From Methanomicrobiales archaeon (lineage in GTDB: Archaea > Halobacteriota > Methanomicrobia > Methanomicrobiales > JACTUA01): a stretch of DNA of 5,089 bases. Under the pieces are notes generated by a model. That model searched no databases. It worked only from the letters and a program-made list of their open reading frames with translations, and was not told the origin of the DNA. Location: positions 1 to 5,089 of the forward strand of contig JAJRCO010000267.1 of NCBI GenBank assembly GCA_028678905.1. Reading direction: 5' to 3'. Each line of letters starts with the position of its first letter. The stretch's first letter is position 1. Shown here one piece after another: positions 1 to 4,895 of the stretch. The position numbers and the translations under genes are program-made.

Positions 1-36
1 AATTATTTTAAAAAAATAAAAATAAATTACTCATAA

Positions 37-158
37 TTATATACAATTTTCCTCATAAAAACAACCGTTTCCTTCTGTCCTTTAATTTTAATGGATATAA
101 ATGTCCCGCAGGAGAGGAGATGAGGGAATACGCAAATTTAAAGTCGCAAATTATATTA
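37..158 (+). promoter_or_regulatory. AT-rich leader with three TATA-like boxes ahead of the TPR gene
   Basis: Three candidate archaeal TATA boxes are visible on the + strand: TTATATAC at 37-44, ATATAAA at 95-101 and TTATATTA at 151-158. With the usual spacing of about 25 bases they would place transcription starts near 68, 124 and 181. The last gives the TPR gene a leader of about 45 bases and is the simplest choice. The first would give a leader of about 155 bases that includes a short upstream reading frame. The sequence alone does not decide between them. Confidence 0.4.
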
Positions 159-182
159 ATGGCTGGAGGAAACGGAATCTAA
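120..182 (+). CDS. possible 20-codon leader peptide upstream of the TPR gene
   Basis: An ATG at 120 opens a 20-codon frame ending at TAA 180-182, giving MREYANLKSQIILMAGGNGI. A purine-rich GGAGAGGAG at 111-119 abuts the start; its first GGAG leaves a 5-base spacer, acceptable for a ribosome binding site. The frame ends 43 bases before the TPR start. It would be transcribed only from the TATA-like box at 37-44, because the box at 95-101 would start RNA at or after the ATG. The peptide has no recognisable features, and a frame this short can arise by chance, so this is a weak call. Confidence 0.15.
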   Translation: MREYANLKSQIILMAGGNGI

Positions 183-225
183 CCACGAGCGATGCAAGTT
201 CGCTCTGGTAAATTGGAGACATCTT

Positions 226-561
226 ATGGCTGCATCAGACAAAGTACACGATGTTGATTATCTCTACAAGGCCGGTGAGGAGGCCTGGGCTGAGGGGCAC
301 ACCAAGAAGGCCCTTCATTACATCGATCTGGTATTGAAAGAGGATCCCAAACATGCGATGGCATGGACAATTAAAGGAAATTGCTTTGATCGAATGGGTC
401 AATACGAAGACGCTCTCGAGAGTTACGACAAGGCAATCAAACTGGATCCCACCAATGCCGATATCCTCTTTGACAAAGCGGAGACCCTGGAAAAAATGGG
501 CCGCGATAAAGATGCAAAAAAGGTCATGAATAAAGCCGTAAAACTGGAGATGGGAGACTAA
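226..561 (+). CDS. small tetratricopeptide repeat (TPR) protein
   Basis: This 111-aa protein is almost entirely TPR. Three 34-residue helical repeats lie at about residues 11-44, 45-78 and 79-111, with the expected small and aromatic positions, for example AWTIKGNCFDRMGQYEDALE and the cap sequence AIKLDPTNAD. TPR units form a superhelix that binds other proteins, so it is probably a soluble cytoplasmic adaptor; its partner cannot be read from the sequence. There is no signal peptide or membrane segment. The ATG at 226 is chosen because GGAG at 215-218 sits 7 bases before it. Stand-alone TPR proteins of this size are common in methanogens. The neighbours are convergent or decayed, so the gene appears to be single, and the context gives no clue to its role. 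The TPR assignment is firm; the function is unknown. Confidence 0.9.
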   Translation: MAASDKVHDVDYLYKAGEEAWAEGHTKKALHYIDLVLKEDPKHAMAWTIKGNCFDRMGQYEDALESYDKAIKLDPTNADILFDKAETLEKMGRDKDAKKVMNKAVKLEMGD

Positions 562-802
562 CCCGATACTCTCTTTTCATCTCATTCTAATTTCTTCGAT
601 TTGTATAAAAGGACCATAAGGTACGAATTGTTACTCCTGTTCCCCTGGCCATTTCCTTCCAGGGAATCTCCCGAGCTTATGAGGTACCTTCTTGTAGTGA
701 TTCAGGCAGCAAGAGGATCCTCTGCCCAGGGATCTCCTCCCTGAGTGTAAGTTCGGATCCTGCATCCCTCCGCAGAAAAGAAACTGTATTTCAATAGAAT
801 TA
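562..802 (+). other. intergenic region with a TATA box and hairpins; possible non-coding RNA
   Basis: There is no convincing protein gene between the convergent TPR gene and the 65-aa frame. A good TATA box, TATAAAAG, lies at 604-611 and would start a + strand RNA near 632. Downstream are a 6-bp hairpin (CCCTGG 643-648 with CCAGGG 659-664), a 12-base perfect palindrome at 712-723, a 6-bp hairpin at 727-743, and a small GGAT/ATCC hairpin at 755-767. The only + strand frame here is 21 codons (679-744) without a ribosome binding site. The T-rich stretch at about 572-600 could end TPR transcription. An RNA gene is an inference from promoter plus structure only. Confidence 0.3.
712..743. repeat. 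12-base palindrome followed by a 6-bp stem-loop
   Basis: AGAGGATCCTCT at 712-723 is a perfect palindrome. Three bases later CAGGGA (727-732) pairs with TCCCTG (738-743) across a 5-base loop. A second GGATCC occurs at 755-760. The elements could be RNA structure in either orientation, a protein binding site, or part of a two-sided terminator between convergent genes. No T-run follows immediately on the + strand; on the - strand they lie downstream of the 65-aa frame. Confidence 0.4.
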
Positions 803-1000
803 TTAGGCGAACAGTATCACTTCGTGGTGAACGCTGTATTTTTCCCAGAGGGCCAAAGCCTTGAAGATCTTCTCATCGATGAGTTTCAGTTCACTGGATC
901 GGTTGGTGACATCAAAATAATCGAAAAGTAACGGGGAATCCACTGTCGGTGAATCTTTCGCATACACTTGTCTCGATACGAGAACGCTTCGACTCGCCAT
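803..1000 (-). CDS. small hypothetical protein, 65 aa
   Basis: I do not recognise this protein. It starts at ATG 998-1000 and ends at TAA 803-805. The first half is mixed and polar. The second half, from about residue 36 (ELKLIDEKIFKALALWEKYS), looks like an amphipathic helix, followed by a short hydrophobic C-terminal end (EVILFA). There is no signal peptide, metal-binding cluster or membrane helix. Support comes from its upstream region: a consensus TATA box at 1050-1057, then GGAG at 1011-1014 with a 10-base spacer. A T-rich stretch downstream of the stop (about 772-785 read on this strand) could terminate it. It converges with the TPR gene. It may be a real small gene or the remainder of a longer decayed one, as several neighbours are. 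Overlapping frames on the same strand lack this combination of signals. Confidence 0.45.
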   Translation of the reverse strand: MASRSVLVSRQVYAKDSPTVDSPLLFDYFDVTNRSSELKLIDEKIFKALALWEKYSVHHEVILFA

Positions 1001-1049
1001 GCTTGATCATCTCCGAAAACGCGGGCACATTTAAAATTATTGCAAGTAG

Positions 1050-1057
1050 TATATAAA
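1050..1057 (-). promoter_or_regulatory. archaeal TATA box for the 65-aa frame
   Basis: Read on the - strand this is TTTATATA, the box A consensus of methanogens. It would start transcription near 1025-1028, leaving a leader of about 27 bases that contains the GGAG at 1011-1014 before the ATG at 1000. The element is nearly symmetrical and reads TATATAAA on the + strand, but no + strand gene begins at a suitable distance: the DUF457 remnant starts about 150 bases away. Confidence 0.55.
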
Positions 1058-1206
1058 TGTTGGTGAGAACTTATCCGACGGAGGCCACCAGAAACTATTT
1101 GAGTGATTGGCCAATCTCTCCCCCGTTCATGCCTCTCCGCATCCTCTCCTTCCATATCAGGAACACAGCACTATTGTTCCGGGAGGCTAACCTAGATCTC
1201 TAGTTG

Positions 1207-1510
1207 ATGAGCATGTTCTTTTTCTTCTATCTCCTCATCGGTTTCCTCACCGGCCTCCTGATCGGGGATCTGTTTCGAGACTACCGATGGGTGATCCCCT
1301 GTGCTGTCGGGGCAGTGCTACCGGACCTGCTCGATAAGCCGCCGGGTATGTGGTGTTCAGCGCTACTATCAACAATGGAAGGATCTGGTCTCATACTCTC
1401 CTGGCAGTAGGAATCGTTCTTTGTCCTTGGTCTGATTGTCTGGAAGTATCGGAGTGCCGTGATAAGACTGGGGTGGCGCTGGGATGCTCTCGCACCAGCT
1501 GTTGGATTTC
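1207..1510 (+). pseudogene. DUF457/YdjM-type membrane protein remnant, frameshifted and 3'-truncated
   Basis: The reading frame begins at ATG 1207 (TTG 1204 and ATG 1213 are alternatives; a TAG at 1201 blocks anything further upstream). It starts with a hydrophobic segment, MSMFFFFYLLIGFLTGLLIG, then AVLPDLLDKPPG. The match moves to a second frame at about 1345 (INNGRIWSHTLL), returns to the first at about 1415 (FVLGLIVWKYRS), and moves to a third by about 1475 (GMLSHQLLDF). PDLLDKP, the His of WSHTLL and the SHQLLD motif in order are typical of the DUF457/YdjM family (COG1988, called membrane-bound metal-dependent hydrolases although activity is largely unproven). Matching the pieces needs three separate indels. 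The remnant stops at about 1510, roughly halfway through the usual length, and runs into the next pseudogene. The GGGAGG at 1181-1186 is about 20 bases from the ATG, unusually far. It cannot make a functional protein. Confidence 0.75.
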
Positions 1511-1511
1511 A

Positions 1512-2390
1512 CTGTTCGTGGTCATCGCGATGCTGGCAGCGGGACTCTCCTCGCCTGCCAGACAGACGCTCCCTCCACCCGCGATTCATCCGCTACCCTC
1601 GAACGCATCAGTGCGTTTCGCGGTCATCGGAAACTACGGATGGGATGGTCCGGGAGAGGCGGATGTCGCGGCCATGGTCCACCGCCTCAATCCCGACTTA
1701 ATCTTCACGGTGGGCGACAACAACTATCTGAGTGGCTCCGCCAGCACCATCGACCAAAAGGTCGTAAAATACTGTCACGATATCATCTCCCCCTACTAGG
1801 GTAGGTACGGGGATAGGGCAGAGATCAACCGCCTCTATCCCACTCTGGGAAACCACGACGGAGGATCGGGAAGCATCGCCCCTACCTGGACTATTTCACC
1901 CTACCCGACAACGAACGGTATTATGATTTCGCCTGGGGTCCCGTGCACTTCTAATCCCTGGACAACGAACCCGGCGAGCCGGACGGGATAACCAGCACCT
2001 CGGTCCAGGCGGAGTGGCTCCTGGAATCGCTCGCGGCCGCGAACGAGACCTGAAAGATTGTGTATTTCCATCGCCCTCTGTATTCCTTCAGCAGAGGCCA
2101 CGGAGCGACGAAGGCTATGCAATGGCCATTCCAGGAATGGAGCGCCACCACGATCCTCTCCGGGCACGACCACGGCTACGAACGGGCTGTTTATTGACAG
2201 GCTCCCCTACTTCGGGAACGGAATCGGGGGAGCGAGCCTCTACCAGTTCGGGGATCCGGTCCGGGAAGCGAGTTTTCGGTACGAGGGAGGATATGGGGCA
2301 ACGCTGGTCACTGCGGACAATAGTTCCATAACCTTCCAGCTGTAGGACGATCAGCTGGCGGTCATTAATACCTGCACGATTTCACTGTAG
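1512..2390 (+). pseudogene. metallophosphoesterase (purple acid phosphatase-like), multiply inactivated
   Basis: Fragments in three frames rebuild an exported calcineurin-like phosphoesterase of about 290 aa. In order: a hydrophobic secretion-type segment (LFVVIAMLAAGLSSPA, from 1512), RFAVIGNYG (1617-1643), GDNNY, GNHDGG (about 1848-1866), YYDFAWGPVHF, KIVYFHRPLYS, SGHDHGYER (to about 2184), then LFIDRLPYFGNGIGGASLYQ and a C-terminal beta-rich part ending at TAG 2388-2390. These match the GDxxY, GNHD, xxH and GHxH metal-binding motifs of purple acid phosphatases. Lesions: no start codon (the hydrophobic segment joins the DUF457 remnant); TAG 1797, TAA 1952, TGA 2051 where Trp is expected before KIVYFH, and TAG 2343; a 1-base loss at about 1865-1885; an extra G in the run 2184-2186; and AAC at 1632-1634 (Asn) where the family has a metal-ligand Asp. 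The intact ancestor would have removed phosphate from extracellular substrates, but this copy is dead. Confidence 0.85.
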
Positions 2391-2589
2391 GGTACTACTC
2401 AACAGACCGACGCTCCTGATATTATTTAGATGACCACGATAGATCTCAGTCTCCTCATCAACCCGCAAGTACCCGTTTCGTGATAAGTGCACCTGAAAAA
2501 AAATGAAAATGATCGGAAAATGGCCAATAGATCATAGTTAGTCCTCACGCCAAACGGTGGAACAGGTCACCGGTATAGTTCTGTGGGCG

Positions 2590-2619
2590 AAAAAATTGTA
2601 CTACGTTACGAGTAGTACA
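2590..2619 (-). terminator. hairpin plus T6 terminator after the receiver/histidine kinase gene
   Basis: On the - strand an 8-bp stem (2612-2619 pairing with 2597-2604, loop 2605-2611) is followed by two bases and then six T (2595-2590). It begins about 30 bases after the TGA stop at 2651, which is the right place to end that transcript. A further run of eight T on the same strand (2496-2503) could act as a backup, since archaeal RNA polymerase often stops at T-runs alone. Bases 2391-2589 otherwise contain nothing I can identify. Confidence 0.6.
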
Positions 2620-2650
2620 TTCACCGCACTTGGGAGGCACCAGAACTCTC

Positions 2651-3715
2651 TCACTCCCCCCCTTCCGTTTTGGATTTTCTGAAGTATCCTCGGGGGATCT
2701 GGATCTCAAACCGGGCGCCCTCTCCTGGTGCACCGGTCTCCCGGATCTCCATGTTCGTGATCCCGAGGATGCTGCGGATAAGGAAGAGCCCGAGACCCTT
2801 GTTCGTGCCGACACCCAGCCGGAAGATCTTGTTCTTCATCTCTCCGGGGATGCCGATGCCGTTATCTTCCCAGATCAGCACCATGCTGTCATCACGCTCA
2901 TACCAGGATACCCGGATCTTGGTCACCCGGCCTCCGTGCCGCAGGGAGTTATCCAGGAGGTTATAGAAGACTTTCTCCAGCATGGGATCCGCGTAGATCT
3001 CGATATCCTCCCCTTCGATGGAGAAAGAGATCGCGCCAAGATCCCGTGGATAGAGCTGGACCGCCCGATAGATTGCCTCCTGGACATTCTGCCACCGGAT
3101 CGACCGGGCTCCGATGTTCTGGTACTCTCGGGTGAATTCGATCTGACCCTGGATCGCGGTGGAGGCTTTCTCGACCTTCTCCAGATAACCCCGGCAGGAC
3201 CGGCAGGATTCGTCTTCCTCCATGAGGTGCAGGTACCCGATGATGACCGTGAGCTGGTTGAGCACGTCGTGCCGGGTGATGCTGTTCATGAGATGGAGGT
3301 TCCGGTTGATCTGCTTCAGGGACTCTTCCACTTGCTTGCGCTCCCGTGCGTAGCGTAAGGAGCGGAAGAGCAGAGCGCCGGTCAGATCTCCCTTGTAGAG
3401 ATAGTCCTGAGCGCCCATCTGCACCGCGGATAAACCGGTCTGTTCATCCTGCAGGGTGGTAAGCACGACGATCGGCACCTGCGGAGAATGCTCCACCACC
3501 CTGCGCAGCGTATCGAGCATCATGCTGTCGGGAAGCATCAGATCAAGGAGGACGATATCCACCTGCTCTCTGGTGAGGATCTCCAGACCAGTAGCGAGCC
3601 GGTCCGCGTACAATAAGGAGAACGGGTGGTTGGGTATCTCCCGAAACGTCTCCTGCATGATCCGCACAAAGACCGGATCATCCTCGATCAGTAGCACCCG
3701 CACCAGGTTTTTCAT
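2651..3715 (-). CDS. receiver domain-histidine kinase fusion (two-component signalling)
   Basis: This intact 354-aa protein is the best-supported gene here. Residues 5-122 are a CheY-like receiver domain: acidic pocket E11/D12/D13, phosphoacceptor D58 in LLDLMLPDS, T86 and K108. A short coiled-coil-like linker (about 121-142) leads to the dimerisation helix with H-box RHDVLNQL; H149 is the likely phosphorylated His. Residues 240-345 form the HATPase domain: N-box NLLDNSLRHGG (N252, D255, N256), G1 box DNGIGIP (D284-P290) and G2 box KGLGL (306-310). There is no membrane segment, PAS or other sensor domain, so it should be cytosolic and take its input as phosphate on D58 from another kinase, or by protein contact. 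C171 and C174 form a CxxC pair in the dimerisation region. The ATG at 3715 is supported by GAGG at 3722-3725. No partner regulator is adjacent, so it is an orphan; its target is unknown. Confidence 0.93.
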   Translation of the reverse strand: MKNLVRVLLIEDDPVFVRIMQETFREIPNHPFSLLYADRLATGLEILTREQVDIVLLDLMLPDSMMLDTLRRVVEHSPQVPIVVLTTLQDEQTGLSAVQMGAQDYLYKGDLTGALLFRSLRYARERKQVEESLKQINRNLHLMNSITRHDVLNQLTVIIGYLHLMEEDESCRSCRGYLEKVEKASTAIQGQIEFTREYQNIGARSIRWQNVQEAIYRAVQLYPRDLGAISFSIEGEDIEIYADPMLEKVFYNLLDNSLRHGGRVTKIRVSWYERDDSMVLIWEDNGIGIPGEMKNKIFRLGVGTNKGLGLFLIRSILGITNMEIRETGAPGEGARFEIQIPRGYFRKSKTEGGE

Positions 3716-3750
3716 GTGTTTCCTCGGCTTTCTGTAAGGAAGCTTGATAG

Positions 3751-3757
3751 TTTTATA
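3751..3757 (-). promoter_or_regulatory. TATA box of the receiver/histidine kinase gene
   Basis: Read on the - strand this is TATAAAA preceded by purine-rich CAAAG, as expected for TATA plus BRE. Transcription would start near 3728-3732, leaving a leader of about 15 bases that just contains the GAGG (3722-3725) six bases before the ATG at 3715. The spacing fits well. Confidence 0.6.
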
Positions 3758-4106
3758 CTTTGGGGGACAGGAGCTCCGAAAGAGTAACGGGGCAATTTTC
3801 GAGTCGAGCTCGGATTATGATACCATTCGCGATGCCATAGTCGGAAAAACACTTCCTTCATATCAAATCTTAGTTAAGGCTCTGGGCACAGGTTGTTAAG
3901 AACACACTCTATCCTACGACGCTTTGCGGGAAGCAAGATTAATAATATCGTCGGATGTTAATCCATGAATATATAAAATATACATAAAAACAATCACCAT
4001 CCAACCCGAAACCTATCACGCACTGCTGGAACGAAAAAAGGAGAACCAAAGTGTCAGCGATATCCATTTGACCGCATTCTGACGGGTAAACCTGCGACAT
4101 CCGCCA
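3758..4106. other. long intergenic region without a supported gene
   Basis: About 350 bases upstream of the kinase gene carry no convincing coding sequence. The part 3860-4000 is AT-rich and centres on a strong TATA-like element at 3970-3980. A 49-codon - strand frame (3712-3861) overlaps the kinase start but lacks a ribosome binding site and contains the kinase TATA box. Downstream of the TATA-like element on the + strand are a GGAG at 4040-4043 and a GTG at 4051, but that frame stops after six codons. The region is probably regulatory or decayed. Confidence 0.4.
3970..3980 (+). promoter_or_regulatory. strong TATA-like element, possibly bidirectional
   Basis: TATATAAAATA fits the archaeal TATA consensus on the + strand, and its complement contains TTTTATATA, which also fits. 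On the + strand it would start RNA near 4000, ahead of the GGAG/GTG pair at 4040-4053. On the - strand it would start near 3945 and could give the kinase gene a second, long leader. There is no clear gene at the ideal distance on either side, so its use is uncertain. Confidence 0.35.
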
Positions 4107-4134
4107 CTATACCGGTCTGCTTGCTGGTTCTCCT
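4039..4134. repeat. 10-bp perfect inverted repeat, arms 76 bases apart
   Basis: AGGAGAACCA at 4039-4048 is the exact reverse complement of 4125-4134. The left arm contains the GGAG that would be the ribosome binding site for the six-codon frame beginning at GTG 4051. In a + strand RNA from the TATA-like element at 3970 the arms could pair and hide that site. It could equally be chance; no terminal sequence typical of an insertion element is seen. Confidence 0.35.
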
Positions 4135-4427
4135 GTCCTTGACGAGCTCCCGAAGGACACATCCTCAATCCCTCCCTGGTACGGTTCGTAGCCGATAATG
4201 ATCCTGTCTCCATAACCGGGGTGTCTTACTCGGGATTCTGGCCGGTCTTCAGCGCTTGCGGTCAAAACAGGAAGAGCGCTTTTTTCATCAGATCTTCACA
4301 GAGGCGAGGGAGCATCACGCTGAAACGATCACCGCTGATGAAGATTTCCGTACAATTGCCCCCTTGCCGATATTGCAGTGAAATGGTACCAGTGCGATGA
4401 CGAAAAATCTCGTTAAATTTGATAGAA
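4107..4427 (-). pseudogene. unrecognised decayed coding sequence downstream of the DUF1348 remnant
   Basis: I do not recognise this. After the DUF1348 stop, one - strand frame stays open to TGA 4262 and looks protein-like, with a beta-rich stretch (GTISLQYRQGGNCTEIFISG) followed by a helix-like MLPRLCEDLMKKALFLF. It has no start codon of its own; the open frame begins inside the DUF1348 remnant. A neighbouring frame is then open from about 4297 to TAG 4107-4109 and contains the plausible segment YGDRIIIGYEPYQGGIEDV, also without an ATG. A single frameshift near 4265-4290 could join the two into one protein of roughly 100 aa. The lack of a start, the frame change and the position among other remnants suggest a dead gene, but non-coding DNA that happens to be open cannot be excluded. 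Confidence 0.3.
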
Positions 4428-4815
4428 TCAGAGCCCCAGGTCTGACAGTCCCGGATGATCATCGGGACGCCGTCCGAGAGCCAGTGATACATGCGTTCCG
4501 ATTCCTTGATATAAGATCGTTGATGCTCGCGAGGGGCCCGCGCATTAGTCCTCGGGGATCGAATTCCCAGTTCTCGTTCCCGTAGGAGCGGTACCAGTTA
4601 CCAGAGTCGTCGTGCCACTCGTAGGCGAACCGCACTGCGAACCGATCCTCGTGGAAGGCCCAAATCTCCTTGATCAGGCGATAGTCGAATTCTTTTGTCC
4701 ACTTGCGGCGGAGGAATGCCACGATTTCCTCACGGCCGTGCAGGAATTCAGCTCGGTTCCGCCAGCTACTGTCGATGCTGTAAGTGAGGGACACGCGTTC
4801 TGGGTCCCGGGTGGT
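4428..4815 (-). pseudogene. DUF1348 family (NTF2/SnoaL-like) protein, 5'-truncated and frameshifted
   Basis: The body of the protein is strongly conserved with DUF1348 (PF07080), a family of about 150 aa with an NTF2-like cone fold and no proven function. Recognisable blocks are TRDPERVSLTY (from 4815), SSWRNRAEFLHGREEIVAFL, DYRLIKEIWAF, VRFAYEWHDDSGNWYRSYG and NENWEFDPRGLM, up to ASINDL near 4513. A 1-base loss at about 4511-4515 moves the frame to YIKESERMYHW, and another at about 4479-4480 moves it to LGRRPDDHPGLSDLGL, ending at TGA 4428-4430. Upstream of 4815 the match stops: the usual first 25-30 residues, with the start and first helix, are missing. GTG 4792-4794 opens the main frame, but inside the conserved sequence, so it is not a natural start. 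Conservation of the body points to recent loss, or to sequencing errors at the two indels. The missing N-terminus argues that the gene is dead either way. Confidence 0.85.
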
Positions 4816-4895
4816 TACTGAGCCGTAAAAATATCTACTTCTAGGTGTGATGAGAGGAAAGTCGTGCTAAAAAGAAATATGCTTTAACCACCCGG
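4807..4895. repeat. 11-bp perfect inverted repeat at the broken end of the DUF1348 remnant
   Basis: CCGGGTGGTTA at 4807-4817 is the exact reverse complement of TAACCACCCGG at 4885-4895, with 67 AT-rich bases between the arms. The left arm lies on the last conserved codons of the DUF1348 remnant (TTR of TTRDPE), so homology to that family ends inside or at the arm. It may mark a rearrangement or a small deleted element, or may form a long-looped RNA hairpin. No target-site duplication is obvious. Confidence 0.45.

Noticed and set aside
679..744. 21-codon + strand frame with a hydrophobic start (MRYLLVVIQ)
   Set aside because: It has no ribosome binding site, and it overlaps the palindrome and hairpin, which explain the sequence better.
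1063..1203. 46-codon + strand frame starting at GTG 1063 and ending just before the DUF457 start
   Set aside because: It has no ribosome binding site and would begin almost on top of the TATA box. The peptide is unremarkable, and the hydrophobic MSMFFFFYLL looks like the natural DUF457 start.
1797..2345. In-frame TAG codons (1797, 2343) as pyrrolysine, and TGA (2051) as selenocysteine, in the phosphoesterase
   Set aside because: The same gene has a TAA stop, two frameshifts, no start and a lost metal ligand, and no recoding structure is apparent. Decay explains all the stops; the TGA sits where family members have Trp.
2656..2662. Run of seven C in the kinase gene as a phase-variation switch
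   Set aside because: It lies a few codons before the stop, after all functional domains, so slippage would change only the tail.
2630..3358. Long 242-codon open frame on the + strand
   Set aside because: It lies opposite the intact kinase gene, whose domains and motifs are unmistakable. The translation is a low-complexity, Asp/Leu/Pro-rich shadow of it.
3712..3861. 49-codon - strand frame overlapping the kinase start by ATGA
   Set aside because: The overlap suggests coupling, but there is no ribosome binding site, the peptide has no recognisable features, and the kinase TATA box lies inside the frame.
4186..4196. GGTTCGTAGCC, similar to a tRNA B box
   Set aside because: No matching A box, anticodon arm or acceptor stem could be found around it.
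4847..4853. GTGATGA, a perfect C box of an archaeal C/D guide RNA
   Set aside because: No CTGA D or D' box follows within about 60 bases, so the required motif set is absent.
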